From positions 317,654,456 through 317,718,455 of the forward strand of contig NC_081407.1 of the NCBI RefSeq assembly GCF_030272615.1: a DNA stretch of 64,000 bases, written 5' to 3'. The notes beneath the pieces were generated by a model that was not told the origin of the DNA, searched no databases, and was given only the letters and a program-made list of their open reading frames with translations. Shown here piece after piece: positions 1-9,790 of this stretch. Position 1 is the first letter of the stretch; each line of letters opens with the position of its first letter. The position numbers and the translations under genes are program-made. This DNA comes from Cryptomeria japonica. Its lineage: Eukaryota > Streptophyta > Pinopsida > Cupressales > Cupressaceae.

Positions 1-609
1 ATTGCAGTATATGAACAGATTAGAATCATCATTAACTGTTACCTCCACTCCATTGTGAGGAAACTTAATGCATTGATGATATGTGGATGGGACTGCCCTC
101 ATTTCATGAATCCAAGGACATCCTAGCAATATGTTATAAGTGAGATCTAGATCCAAGACTTGACAAACCACACCCTTTGTAACTGGCCCAACTCTGAGAG
201 GCAAGGTGACTGTGCCCTTGGATGAATGTTCTTCATCATATGCCTTGATGGTGATTTGATTTGTAGAATTCACAACTTTATCAGAATATCCCAATTGTTT
301 AATAGTGCTCAATGTACAAATGTTTAGACCGGTTCCTCCATCTATCAGGACTCTTTTTATTCGATGTTTGTGTATGAAGGCTTCAATGTGTAGTGGTGCA
401 TTATGTAGCTGACTTACGGAGGCATCATCGGCTTCTGTGAAAGTAAGGGAGTATGGAATGGAAAGGTATCCCACCATGGCTTGAAACTAGTCCACGTTCA
501 AATCGATAGGAACGGCGGTGTCTCTCAAGGTTTTGTCAAGAATGGCTTTATGAGCGGGGGATATGCGTAAGAGCTCAAGGATGGAGATGAGTGCGGGTGT
601 CTTCCCTAA
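1..609 (-). pseudogene. Retrotransposon aspartic protease region, truncated by window edge
   Basis: In frame with the gag ORF after TAG stops at 610-612 and 488-490. Near 330-360 the minus strand encodes L-I-D-G-G-T-G-L-N-I-C, the catalytic-site pattern of Ty3/Tat retropepsins. Further on (about 100-135) comes L-L-G-C-P-W-I-H-E followed by A-V-P-S-T-Y-H-Q, also typical of this family. The enzyme would process the gag-pol polyprotein. The domain continues to the left edge of the window, and the copy is disabled by the upstream stops. Confidence 0.8.
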
Positions 610-1770
610 CTATTCTACAAGGTCATACTCAGGTTTGGTTGATGAGGAGGTGGTGTTCTTGGCTGGAGCACCTTGCAAAGTGATTTTACCTTGACGAGTT
701 GTAACATGACATTCAGAGGTAAGTTCGGAAGAACATCCAACGCCTTTTAGGACAATCCTGGGTCTCTGGGTAGAATTCTCAAATGTTTTGTCCTTGATAA
801 TAATGGTAGAGACATAATTGTCCATCGAGATGTGATTGATAGTTGAATCATAGTTGTAGGATGCTCTGGTATAGTTGGTTTGATCCTCTGTGGCTTTAGC
901 TTTTCCCTTGTCATGTTTTGGGAATGGTTCCTTAAACATCTCATGTTCTTGATTGGAGGAATGTCCCTCAATCTCAATGTCACCTCTATCAATGAGATCT
1001 TGTATGATGTTCTTCAGTCGATGACAATTTCCTCTCTTATGACCCTTGCTCTTATGAAATTCACAATACTCATCATCGTTCCACCAATTTGGTTTAACCT
1101 TTGGTTCATATGGAGGAAAATCTGGAACTGTGATTACCTTGTTTGCCACTAGCTTCTTGAAGACTGACTCAAGTGGTTCTCCCAATGGGGTGTACTTCCT
1201 TCGTGATCTAGAAGTTGTTTGAGTATTCACTTGATTGTTTGTAGAATATGATCCAGAAAAAATGAATTTGGGTCGCACTCTATTGGCATCAACAACACCA
1301 TCATTGACTGTGTTCTTGTTTTTATTCCAAAATCTTGGTTTGTCTTTTCCTTTAAAGTCATCTTTGTTTTCCTTGAATATCTTGATGACTCCTTGTTCAA
1401 TTAGGACCTTTTCTATCGCTAAGCCTTTTTCAATGACGTCCTTGAAGGTGGACAAACAAGCTTTCCTTAAGTCATAACCAATCTCTTTGTTAACATTCTG
1501 GGTGAACATCTCTACCATTTGTTTTTGTGGAATTTCACAAGAGCATCTGCTGGCTAGATTCCTCCATCTTTGTAAAAATGATGTAAAAGACTCTCCCTCT
1601 TTTTGCTTGGTGTTGCACAAAGTAGTGACTGATATGTTTGTCTCTATGTTGTAGGAGAAATGTTGGATAAATGCCTCTGCTAAGTCACCCCATGACTTAA
1701 TTCCAGGTGGAAGTTGGGAGAACCATTCCATAGCTTGATCACCTAGGCTTTGTGGAAATAATCTCATCAA
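610..1770 (-). CDS. Retrotransposon gag domain with CX2H-type knuckle
   Basis: The conserved retrotransposon gag (capsid-like) domain spans about residues 1-125 of this 386-residue frame. It shows the typical L-F-P-Q-S-L-G-D-Q-A-M-E-W-F, then L-P-P-G-I, and later K-Q-K-E-G-E-S-F-T-S-F-L-Q-R-W-R-N-L. A knuckle C-X2-H-X4-G-H-X4-C follows near residue 235, with D-L-I-D-R-G downstream, as in Tat/Ogre gag proteins. The frame is open upstream to the TAG at 1846-1848, so the ATG at 1770 is not the true start. A second TAG at 610-612 separates it from the protease. Role: virus-like particle assembly and RNA packaging. Confidence 0.85.
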   Translation of the reverse strand: MMRLFPQSLGDQAMEWFSQLPPGIKSWGDLAEAFIQHFSYNIETNISVTTLCNTKQKEGESFTSFLQRWRNLASRCSCEIPQKQMVEMFTQNVNKEIGYDLRKACLSTFKDVIEKGLAIEKVLIEQGVIKIFKENKDDFKGKDKPRFWNKNKNTVNDGVVDANRVRPKFIFSGSYSTNNQVNTQTTSRSRRKYTPLGEPLESVFKKLVANKVITVPDFPPYEPKVKPNWWNDDEYCEFHKSKGHKRGNCHRLKNIIQDLIDRGDIEIEGHSSNQEHEMFKEPFPKHDKGKAKATEDQTNYTRASYNYDSTINHISMDNYVSTIIIKDKTFENSTQRPRIVLKGVGCSSELTSECHVTTRQGKITLQGAPAKNTTSSSTKPEYDLVE

Positions 1771-1848
1771 ATATGTCTCTTCTGCTGCTACCTCAATGCA
1801 AGCTGTGAAAAATTGTCTTATGTGTGCTTTAGGATCCCCTTTGCCTCT

Positions 1849-2910
1849 CTACTTATCAAACTTAGGTGTCACAAAGTGTGTAGGAAATGGAGGCACTGGA
1901 ATGCTTTTGTCAAATGGATAGGGACATATGTCTCTCATTGTGTATGTTGGCTTCGGTGTATTTATGTCCTCCATTTTCTTTTGTAAGTCCTTGATTTGTT
2001 GTTCCAAATTGCTCTTAGGTGGAGATCGACTTCTTGGACCATACCCCATGCTTGAGGCACCAATTGGAGGAGGAGCATGTTGCATATATGGATGATATTG
2101 ATCATATACATGTTCATATGGAGGAGGTCTATAGTGATGCTGCGTATATGGACCACTTGGTATAGATTCATGTTGAGGAACGCCATATCTATTTTGTCCA
2201 TGTATACCATACTCTACAGGCATGTCATGTTCTAATGTGTTGCCCCCAAATTTGACACGGGGTTTCCTTGTGTCCAAATTTTGAGCATGCCTTTGAATAT
2301 CCAATTGCTTTGGTGGTTGATCCTTAGCATTGATATGTGATTGAGCATATTTGTCCGCATAAGACTTCCATAATGGTCTGTGAAGGTGAGTATCATATGC
2401 TTGACCATGTGTGTATGAGATCTCTGGTTTTTGAAACAAAGATGATGGTGATTTAGGTACCATATGTGGTCCTCTATTGCCTCCACTATTAGGCCTTCTT
2501 TGATCCATGTTGGAGTGAGTTTGTTGCAGAGGTTGATTTTCCATTATTTGAGACATGTCAAAATCATGAGGTATCTTGGCTCCACTTTGCGCCATCATGT
2601 GTAAGAAGTATTGTCTATCCCTTCTCATTATTTCCTCAACCAATCGATTGAAATGGGGTTTCATAATGGATTCTTCCACATCTACTGAATGTACGGAAAA
2701 GTTGTCCATATTGTCATTGTGTGTAGCATTGTTGTTTGTAGTGTCCATGTTCTCAACATTTGGAATGTTTCTATAGGCATCCATGTCAGGTAATGTAGTA
2801 TGATCAGAATTGAAAAAGATATCATTCTCATACTCATAAGAACTCATGTTTGCGGACTCTTGAGCCTCTTTAGTTTCTCTCCTAGATTTTTGAAGACGGG
2901 TTTCAACCAT
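1849..2910 (-). CDS. Retrotransposon gag, N-terminal part (Tat/Ogre-like)
   Basis: A 353-residue reading frame from an ATG at 2910. It is hydrophilic and low in complexity: an acidic N-terminus rich in Asn, Asp and Met, then a His/Pro/Tyr-rich middle (about residues 225-295) and a short basic segment ending in K-F-D-K. I see no named domain. It ends at a TAG (1846-1848), after which the same frame continues with the conserved gag domain. The two frames therefore formed one polyprotein that has since gained a nonsense codon. The repeated H-P-Y/P-P-Y pattern may be an RNA- or membrane-interacting region, but that is a guess. Confidence 0.65.
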   Translation of the reverse strand: MVETRLQKSRRETKEAQESANMSSYEYENDIFFNSDHTTLPDMDAYRNIPNVENMDTTNNNATHNDNMDNFSVHSVDVEESIMKPHFNRLVEEIMRRDRQYFLHMMAQSGAKIPHDFDMSQIMENQPLQQTHSNMDQRRPNSGGNRGPHMVPKSPSSLFQKPEISYTHGQAYDTHLHRPLWKSYADKYAQSHINAKDQPPKQLDIQRHAQNLDTRKPRVKFGGNTLEHDMPVEYGIHGQNRYGVPQHESIPSGPYTQHHYRPPPYEHVYDQYHPYMQHAPPPIGASSMGYGPRSRSPPKSNLEQQIKDLQKKMEDINTPKPTYTMRDICPYPFDKSIPVPPFPTHFVTPKFDK

Positions 2911-3399
2911 GAACTAGGTATTGATCGAGATGTGTGAGACTAGATGAAAAATGGAAAAAGTATGGAAGACCAAGAGTTGGATGGAATGTAAATGAATCTG
3001 AGGTGTACTTGCAATGTCCAAAGTGTAAGACCAAGTATGTATGTAGTAGAGTAGGTGTGACTTCCAAAGAGAGGATAGTTTCTCTTGATGAGGTAAGTTG
3101 ACCTTGACTCTAAGTAAGACCAATGAGACCCAAAGGTAAGAAACCTTGATGCAGGACCACTTAGCAAAGTGTTGTTGTATGTAGTGTGTTGACAAAGTAT
3201 GATGAGGACAAGGAAGTGACCTTTTGACCCAAGTTTAGACAATTGTGAATGTAAAGTGAGATGTGAAGCAATGATGGACTTTGTGAGACCCAAGGACAGG
3301 TTGACTACTAAACGAAACCCTAGAGAAATGACCTAGGAAGCTCAAGAATTCCAAAACTGACTGTGGTTGTTTGCTGGACTGTAAAATTTTTTCAATTTT

Positions 3400-3535
3400 G
3401 AACACAGACGTGCCTGTATACTTCACAGACGCGGTTTCCTGACACAGACATGGCTCTGTTCGACACAGACGCGCTTCTGAGATTTTTTTTGCAAAGTGTA
3501 ATGTTGATTCTAAAAACACAGACGCGTTTCTGCAA
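3400..3535. repeat. Degenerate 'ACACAGACGCG' repeat cluster (minor)
   Basis: Five copies of the same motif as at 4739-5005, near 3403, 3424, 3441, 3460 and 3519, some decayed (ACGTG, ACATG). The two clusters flank the structured block at 3800-4330. Confidence 0.65.
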
Positions 3536-4738
3536 AATTTGTGCAATTTTTTTTTCAATCTGTGAAGTCGTTTTGTTGTGACCAAAATCTGACTGTTTGA
3601 CTATTTTTCGTGACAAGAGGACACAATGTTGATGAAGACCCAATGTTTGCAAGTGTCTAGACTCAAAATGACTCCAAGAAAAGTGTGTTGTTTGATGTAA
3701 AAATGTTTTGCATACACTTGAAGACACAAAAGACACAATGTTTTGTTGTTTGGTCTTGAATGTTTTGAATGTTTAAAATAAGTCAAGCACAATTCTTATG
3801 GCTGGCCAAGACAATAGTTGTTGATCCCACATGGGGTTTTACCCCCGAGGCTACGCTATTCAGAGCGGATACTTAGATGCTTGACCTCACTGGCTCCACC
3901 CTCGACACTCACTTCTTGGGTCAGCCAAGCATCAGTCCCCACGAAAACTCCCCGTGGTAAACTTTGTATCTCTACTAAGAACCGTATGTGTGTGGGCTGC
4001 TACTAGAGGTCCGACCTCCTGCCACAGCAACTAGAAGGATTTGGGCTTCTAAAACAAAAAGGTGCTAGTAAGGGCATCCGCTCGTGTGGCCATACATGCG
4101 GCACTTTCAGCTCTGTAAATACAGAAGGCTCCCATCCGGTAGGGGTTACGCCCTACAAATGATCAAATAAATTTGATCAAATGGGTTTATGGGGAGACAG
4201 TGTCGGTATGAACTAATCAGCACACGTTATCCATAGTTTTCACCATGAATACAGTTGTTTATAGTGGTTCGGAAGAGGTGGGTTTTCCTCGCTACCACTT
4301 GGGTCATTTTCTTCTCACTAGTAGTCCTAATGACCACACAGGAAGACAGGCCCTCTAAAGATTAAACAAAAAGAGCCTATTGCTCAAGACACAAAAGACA
4401 ATGATCCAATTTTAGTGCACCAATTGAAGTGTTTGCTAGTCTATGAAAACAAGGCACACAATAAAAATCCAAAAACCCTTGCCAAGGACCTGCACCAAAG
4501 AGTTGTTAGTAGTTTGGATTGTTTCAAATGATCACCCTTCCTGCAAGCACACAAGTTAGGTAGATTTTAAACCCAAAAGACTTTGTGAAAATAGGGGCCT
4601 TCAACCAAACGATTTTGCTTTCAAGACAAGCTGCACCAATTTCGTTAGCTAGATCTGAAAATGTTAGGTCAAAATAAACCAGATCTGAAACCCTAAATGC
4701 AAAATCCAAAACTGAATCAATAAACCCAAAATTTGAAA

Positions 4739-5005
4739 CTGGTGAACATAGATGCGATTACCATCAACATAGACGCGCCTTCGTGACACAGACGCGGTTT
4801 TGTGAGGCACAGACGCGACTATAGAACACAGACGCACTTTCTGGACACAGACGCGGCTAAAAACACCGCAGACGCGACTTAATAACACAAACGCGCCTTT
4901 CGGAACCTACAAAATAAAATACTACCAGTAACACAGACGCGATTCTAGATGTCGTAGATGCACCAGAAAAACAAAAACGCGATCCAAAAGTGCGCAGACG
5001 CGGGA
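4739..5005. repeat. Degenerate 'ACACAGACGCG' repeat cluster (major)
   Basis: About twelve copies of a motif close to ACACAGACGCG, spaced roughly 18-25 bp apart. Examples begin near 4745, 4767, 4785, 4808, 4826, 4844, 4866, 4884, 4931, 4971 and 4992. The core CAGACGCG is conserved while the spacers are not, so this is an array of short sites rather than a simple satellite. It lies in the retrotransposon leader, between the LTR and gag. Confidence 0.7.
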
Positions 5006-5091
5006 ATATCAAAATGCTGCTAAAAACGTTAGATCTGCAACTTCAAAATACAAAATCTGCAACAAGGATGTTAAATGCAAAAGGGACAAGA

Positions 5092-5109
5092 GTCCCACCG
5101 GGCGTGCCA
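5092..5109 (-). other. Probable primer-binding site
   Basis: Immediately inside the LTR the minus strand reads TGGCACGCCCGGTGGGAC. A TGG start two or three bases after the LTR end is the usual layout of a tRNA-primed binding site. I did not identify the tRNA. A similar junction (..CTCTACA then TTTTGGTGAACTC) occurs on the plus strand at 53617/53618, which suggests the two elements are related. Confidence 0.5.
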
Positions 5110-5112
5110 AAA

Positions 5113-5893
5113 TGTATATGGTGAAAATGGATAACAATAATAACGATATTGAAAGGCTAAATGAATTCAACCACAAAACCCTAGCCTAACAACAACAAAG
5201 ATCCACCATAACATATGAAGATCACCTAAGGCAATGCAAATCAAACGAAATCACAAAGATTATACCATCACATGTCCAATAGGGTTTGAATCTCCATTCT
5301 TCCTATCTCCATTGATCTTGCTTGATATATTTGCTCTCAGATTTTATATGCACAAGAGCTCAACAAAGAACGGAATGTGGTTGCAAGTAGGATCGCCTAT
5401 GCTCAAAAGCGTAGTGTAGTCAAGTGCATAAAAATGATTAGAGTTTTGATAATGAAGGAAACATCTCCTTATATAGAAAACACTATATGAAATGGAAGGA
5501 TAAGATTGAGAGGTGTAAAAGGAGGTCGGCTATGATTAGAGGGTAGGTAAAAGAAATAATAAAATAATGAAAGGGGTAGGTAGTGTATGAATTAAGAAAT
5601 GAATGACATGTGTCATGGGTAGAAAAGGTTAATGAATTAATTAAATAAATAAAGATTTATTTAATTAATAGAAGAAGTGGGATCAATTAAATAAATAAGA
5701 TATTTATTTAATTTAGGAAAATGATAATTTAAATAAATAAATGTATTTATTTGAATGAGAAACAAGGCTAGAAGAGGATAAATGAATTAATTAAATAAAT
5801 AAAGATTTATTTAATTAATAGAAGAATTAAGCTTAGATAATTAAATAAATAAAATATTTATTTAATTAGACTAGACAATTTTGGGTGTCTACA
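5113..5893 (-). repeat. 5' LTR of the Tat/Ogre-like element
   Basis: On the minus strand it starts TGTAGACACCC at 5893 and ends ..CATATACA at 5113, directly before the primer-binding region. Length is 781 bp. It is very AT-rich and contains two near-identical copies (about 5632-5672 and 5784-5824) of a segment built from ATTAATTAAATAAATA and its complement, plus further TTTATT/AATAAA palindromes, so the U3/R region can form several hairpins. The partner LTR is outside the window, so the target duplication and age cannot be read. Confidence 0.7.
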
Positions 5894-6106
5894 CTCATAG
5901 AAATCAAAGTCAAGATTATAATCATTCAAACCTTTAACAAGGTTTTTATTTTTCAAGGTCCTTAGACCCTTTTCTCCAATGTGGCCAAGCCTCTGGTGCC
6001 ATAACATAGTCTTCTTTGTGAGTAACTTTGCTTCAAAAGAAAGAGATATCTTAGGTACCCAAAAGCCATTTCCATATACTGAAGGTGAAACCCTCAAATC
6101 TTCCAC
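5894..6106 (-). pseudogene. Copia GAG-pre-integrase domain, truncated by insertion
   Basis: In frame after the TAA stop. The pattern L-W-H-Q-R-L-G-H-I-G-E-K-G-L (written M-L-W-H here) is the hallmark of the GAG-pre-integrase domain. The frame runs to ..D-F-D-F-Y-E at 5894 and is then cut by the TGTAGACACCC start of the Tat/Ogre LTR. The expected C-X2-C knuckle residues just downstream are missing from this side. Confidence 0.85.
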
Positions 6107-6115
6107 AGGTTTACT

Positions 6116-6913
6116 TTATACAGAAGTTCTATTACACTCAACAGTGTATGCGTCTAGCTTATACAAAGTGTTGAACCTAACACCTCTAGCAATTACCATA
6201 GCACCCTTAATCATCTTACATCCTGCTTCAGAAAAGACTACCTGCACACCCGCATCTATCAGTTTGCTCACATATAACAGATTTCGTTTTAAACCAGGGA
6301 TATGCAGGACACCATTAATCATTTTTATTCTACCATTAGAAAACCTGATTCTAACGTTACCTCGACCAACAATGTCTAAACATGAATCATCACCCAAGTA
6401 CACCTTACCTCCATTAAGTTCTTCATATTCAGAAAACCAATCTCTATTGGCAGTCATATGAAAATATGCACCTGATTCAATTAACCAGGCATCATTACCT
6501 GCATGAGTCACCAAAGTTGCAATGAATGCATCACCATCTTCCTTCTCAGACTCGGAATCAGAATGCATCTTCTTCTTTTTCTTCTTCTTTTCTTCCTTGT
6601 AGTCCTTATGGATGTGACCTAGTTTACCACAATTCCAGAAAATGACTTTGGACTTTCTAGGAGATTTCGATCTCCCTTTCGATTTGGACTTATCGCGCTT
6701 CTCATTCTTCTTGCCTTTCTCCTTAGGTCTTCCACGAATAGTTAGGGCTTCCTTCGAACTATGGGATACCTTCCTTCGTATCTCTTCACCAAGTAGGGCA
6801 CCCACCACATCTTCAAACTTCAAAACAACAAAAGTACTACCGATAGCCATAACAAGAGAATCCCACGAATCAGGCAAAGAACAAAGCAAGATCTGGCATT
6901 TCTCCTTTTTCAT
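6116..6913 (-). CDS. Copia gag C-terminus, zinc knuckle and protease (decayed)
   Basis: Continues gag after the frameshift (C-Q-I-L-L-C-S-L-P-D-S-W-D). A basic Lys/Arg/Ser-rich stretch leads into a knuckle in which the first Cys reads Phe and the last reads Tyr (F-W-N-C-G-K-L-G-H). The protease follows, with A-W-L-I-E-S-G-A-Y-F-H-M-T: the catalytic Asp is Glu and the usual Ser is Tyr. It ends with L-Y-K-L-D-A at a TAA near 6115. These changes predict a protein that cannot bind RNA through the knuckle or cleave itself. Frame and domain order are those of Ty1/copia. Confidence 0.85.
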   Translation of the reverse strand: MKKEKCQILLCSLPDSWDSLVMAIGSTFVVLKFEDVVGALLGEEIRRKVSHSSKEALTIRGRPKEKGKKNEKRDKSKSKGRSKSPRKSKVIFWNCGKLGHIHKDYKEEKKKKKKKMHSDSESEKEDGDAFIATLVTHAGNDAWLIESGAYFHMTANRDWFSEYEELNGGKVYLGDDSCLDIVGRGNVRIRFSNGRIKMINGVLHIPGLKRNLLYVSKLIDAGVQVVFSEAGCKMIKGAMVIARGVRFNTLYKLDAYTVECNRTSV

Positions 6914-7337
6914 TCATCTTAACACCAACAGATACTAATTGAGCCACCAACATATTGAATGCTTCCAGGTGGTCTGCAACTCGTCCACCCTCTTGCATCT
7001 TCAAGGAATACAATTTCTTCCTCAAGAAAATTTGATTTAATAAAGATTTCGCTTGATACATTTCACCAAGCTTATCCCATAGTTTCATTGCAGTGTTTTC
7101 TTTGTGGACATTGATCAGAACTGAGTCTATCAGGCATAGTCTGATCAGACCCTTAGCTTTTTGGTCCATAACATCATACTGAGTTGTCGCAGTAGGATCT
7201 AAGGGCCTTTGGACATTCCCATCAACAGCATCCCATAGATCTCGATCTATTAGCAAGTCTTCCATCTTTAGCCTCCACATCTCAAAATTTGTTCCATTAA
7301 ATTTCTCCACCTCTATTTTCCATGACGAACTTGCCAT
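6870..7337 (-). CDS. Copia gag (UBN2-type), N-terminal part
   Basis: Starts with an ATG 120 bases after the primer-binding site, in a favourable position. The sequence pattern F-N-G-T-N-F-E-M-W-R-L-K-M-E-D-L-L (residues 12-28) and later L-W-D-K-L-G-E-M-Y are those of the copia gag polyprotein (DUF4219/UBN2 type). It ends by a frameshift at about 6900, and the conserved continuation is in the next frame (6913-6116). Role: capsid protein of the copia particle. Confidence 0.85.
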   Translation of the reverse strand: MASSSWKIEVEKFNGTNFEMWRLKMEDLLIDRDLWDAVDGNVQRPLDPTATTQYDVMDQKAKGLIRLCLIDSVLINVHKENTAMKLWDKLGEMYQAKSLLNQIFLRKKLYSLKMQEGGRVADHLEAFNMLVAQLVSVGVKMNEKGEMPDLALFFA

Positions 7338-7442
7338 CTGAAAATTCCTACAACAAGATCAAAAAGTGTCTTCTGCAAAATCTCCCACTCAAATCTAGAT
7401 TAGTTTGAAAAACCGAACAACCCACAACTGAAACCAAAGGTG

Positions 7443-7459
7443 ATCAAGCTGTGATACCA
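7443..7459 (-). other. Copia primer-binding site (tRNA-iMet type)
   Basis: The minus strand reads TGGTATCACAGCTTGATC, one base off the canonical TGGTATCAGAGC. It is preceded by ..TTACAAG, giving a plausible LTR end in CA at 7463/7462. It lies about 110 bp upstream of the gag start. Confidence 0.65.
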
Positions 7460-7463
7460 CTTG

Positions 7464-8130
7464 TAAGGAAGTTAAGTAGCGCAACAACTTCCTACACTAA
7501 CCTTGAGAGGAGGAAGTTAAGTAAGCCGACATAAGGCATGATGGATTGTAAGGGTATATAGGCCAATTGATTAGATCATTTTATAATATGTAAGGTATGA
7601 TGAAATGTGTAAGGATAGGAGAATGTGACAATGCTTTGTAATGTGAAGTTTATGTAAGAGGTTATTCCGGTAAGGGTTTAGGGTTTCAGACCGGAATAGA
7701 CCGAGCTTAACCAGAACTGTATTCAGGCATAGAAGATGTTATCTTTGCAGTTCACTCATTTCTCTGGATTGTAGTCTGGATTTGTATGTAGTCAGTGAGG
7801 CTCCTTTTGTGATTAAGCAGTGTGCTCTAGGTTGTAAGCCTTCCTGCAAGTGCAGGCTCCTATATTTTGTAATATCTTTCCATATGGCCAGTGGATTGAT
7901 ATTGCGAGTCACAAATACCACCTTGGTTTTTCCTCTTTGAGTTTTTCCACGTATAATTCTTTTCTTTATGGTATTCATTTGTATGATTGGTTTATTGGTT
8001 GCTTTACTTCTTTCAATCTTATATAACCGATATACCGGTTGGTGAATGCATGTTTTAATAAGGTTAAAATTGAACATTCTGATAGAACACTGATTCACCC
8101 CCCCCCCCTCAGCTTTCTTGGATTCCAACA
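7464..8130 (+). repeat. LTR-like block next to the copia, orientation unclear
   Basis: It starts TGTAAGGAAG and ends GGATTCCAACA. Near its right end the plus strand reads ACTGATTCACCCCCCC, the pattern found at the 3' end of the sense-strand LTRs of elements A and B, which suggests a plus-sense LTR. The adjoining copia is on the minus strand and has its primer-binding site right at this boundary, so the block also fits as that copia's 5' LTR. I found no 5 bp target duplication that settles this. A small TATA-like site is at 8020-8032. Confidence 0.45.
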
Positions 8131-9705
8131 TCTCTATCTCTATGTTAAATTAATGTTGTGAGGTGCACCTATGACTATAAACTGGAGTTGAATTCACTAG
8201 ACTGGAGTGCCCAAAGCACTCTAGTCTTCCTACTTCTACACACAAACTAAATTGAGACTTCCTAAGACCATGTACTATGTTCCCCTAAAATCTAGTGCAT
8301 TTCTTTTAGGACAAGGGTGGCCAAGGCATTTTGGTCCTAGACAGGGATGCCTAAAGCACCCTAGTCTAGGGTTTCCCTATCCTATCTTAAGACGCTTCTT
8401 TGTCTTTGTCTACTAAATGTTCCTTGTTCTCCTTGACTCTACTGAAAACCTATAGTTGTACCTACAAAATAGAAAGAGGGTAGGGTTGTGGCTATATAGG
8501 GATTTTCCTTGGCCAACCCCACGTTTGGTGATTTCCACCTCTATGAATAGCTACTATTGAAATTGAAATAATGTGTGTATTCTTGAACCTTAAGTGTGTC
8601 TAAGATTGTTATGAGCTAAAGTGCATAAATGAAAACTAGAGTCTACTCAAATGTGTTAGAGAAAAACCCTGAATGATATGGTTTGAATGTAATAACATAT
8701 GAATCACATAACTTGAATGATAAATTTAGATCTAAAGCTTAATGATAGAACTATGAGAATAACATTAAATTATACCAAATCTCTTAGGAAGAGGTACGAG
8801 CCAATCACCAGTTGGTAATTCTCTATTATCCTCCAATATCTTTTGAATATTCCATGGTTGGATGTTGATGAATATTTGATGATGAACAATTTGGAGATCT
8901 AAAATTCTCCTAAAAGTAGCACTTTCACTTCATAAGGATATCTCCAATTTGTGCCTTCACTTAATTATGCTAGATAGATATCACAAATGAGAAAATGATT
9001 TCTTATATATGAGATTCTAAGTTTAACTTGATGAATAGCCAACCTAGATTTATTGTTTTTTTCGCATGGAGATAGATTTGAATAGGATGGGACCACCTTA
9101 TTATCCTCCCAAAACTTGAGGCAAAAAGTACAGGACTAGGAGGCATTTGGTGATTCAACCTTGACAATTTCAGCCCTACTTTTTTAGGAATTTGAGAAAA
9201 TAGAGTTCTAATGCTGAAATTAAGTTTTTGTGACAATATATAATGTTTAGGTAAGAGAAACATGTGTTGAGATTTAAAATATGGTAGGATCTATGCTAAA
9301 TTAGGATGATTAAAAGATAAAGGGCACACCTAAAATTAAGGGCCTGTATGAAAGTGTGATGAGGTTGGAATCAAGAAATGACTCATATTTTTAATTAATT
9401 ATTGATTAAGAGCATATGGGAGTCCTATAATGTATAGTATAATGAGACATACTAAAATGAGTGTTAATAGAACATGGAATTGAATACCCTAATTAAAGGT
9501 GTGCAATGTATGATGCTACAATTGGGAACACTTTATGTTCTCTCATGTTGTGCATATGGTTGCAAGTTCTACAGTTGAGAGATCCACTAATGCAATTATT
9601 TTGGTGTTTCCTAGGTGAGCGAGGAGGATCAGTGAATGTGCTTCATCAAAGCCTCCATAAGGATTATGTTCAATCCTTGCAATGTTCCACTCTTGTTTAG
9701 ATTAA

Positions 9706-9790
9706 TGTATAAGGGGGGGGAGGGGATGTTGGAGAATATTATATTTGTAGTTAGGTTTTTTAGTTAGATTAAAATAAGTAAAATAAATAT
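9706..9790 (+). other. Possible polypurine tract and 3' LTR start of an old element
   Basis: Plus strand: a run of G with AGGGGA directly before TGTTGGAGAATATT. This is the usual junction of PPT and 3' LTR. Upstream sequence (9480-9700) shows no recognisable pol remains, and the LTR end was not found. Confidence 0.35.

Larger units (their letters stand above)
2911..5112 (-). other. Non-coding leader between LTR and gag
   Basis: This 2.2 kb stretch has no convincing reading frame. It holds two clusters of a degenerate 10-11 bp repeat (3400-3535 and 4735-5005). Between them (3800-4330) is a GC-richer block that looks structured, with short inverted repeats and a purine-rich run. Long leaders with cryptic introns are known in Ogre-like elements, but I could not define splice sites with confidence. 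Confidence 0.5.
1..5893 (-). mobile_element. Ty3/gypsy Tat/Ogre-like retrotransposon, 5' part
   Basis: The element reads on the minus strand: LTR 5113-5893, primer-binding region about 5095-5109, a 2.2 kb leader (2911-5112), gag (2910-610) and an aspartic protease (about 600-1). Reverse transcriptase and integrase would lie left of the window. A long leader and a gag with a CX2H-type knuckle are typical of the Tat/Ogre branch, but without RT the lineage call rests on gag and protease only. Three in-frame TAG codons interrupt the polyprotein, so this copy is probably dead. It is inserted in a copia element: the copia reading frame stops exactly where the LTR begins (5893/5894). Confidence 0.8.
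5894..7463 (-). mobile_element. Ty1/copia retrotransposon, 5' part, interrupted by the Tat/Ogre insertion
   Basis: Minus strand: primer-binding site (about 7448-7459), 100 bp leader, gag start ATG at 7337, zinc knuckle, protease, and the start of the GAG-pre-integrase domain. The frame breaks off at 5894, where the Tat/Ogre LTR begins. Integrase, RT and RNase H should continue left of that element, outside the window. There is one frameshift (about 6900) and one TAA stop (about 6115), and key protease and knuckle residues are changed, so the copy is inactive. Confidence 0.8.

Noticed and set aside
4739-5005. CRISPR-like array (short repeats with spacers)
   Set aside because: The repeats are only 8-11 bp, degenerate and inside a plant retrotransposon leader. 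Nothing else about the region is CRISPR-like.
7739-8131. A 130-codon minus-strand frame
   Set aside because: It lies wholly within the LTR-like block and starts in its terminal sequence. No domain is recognisable.
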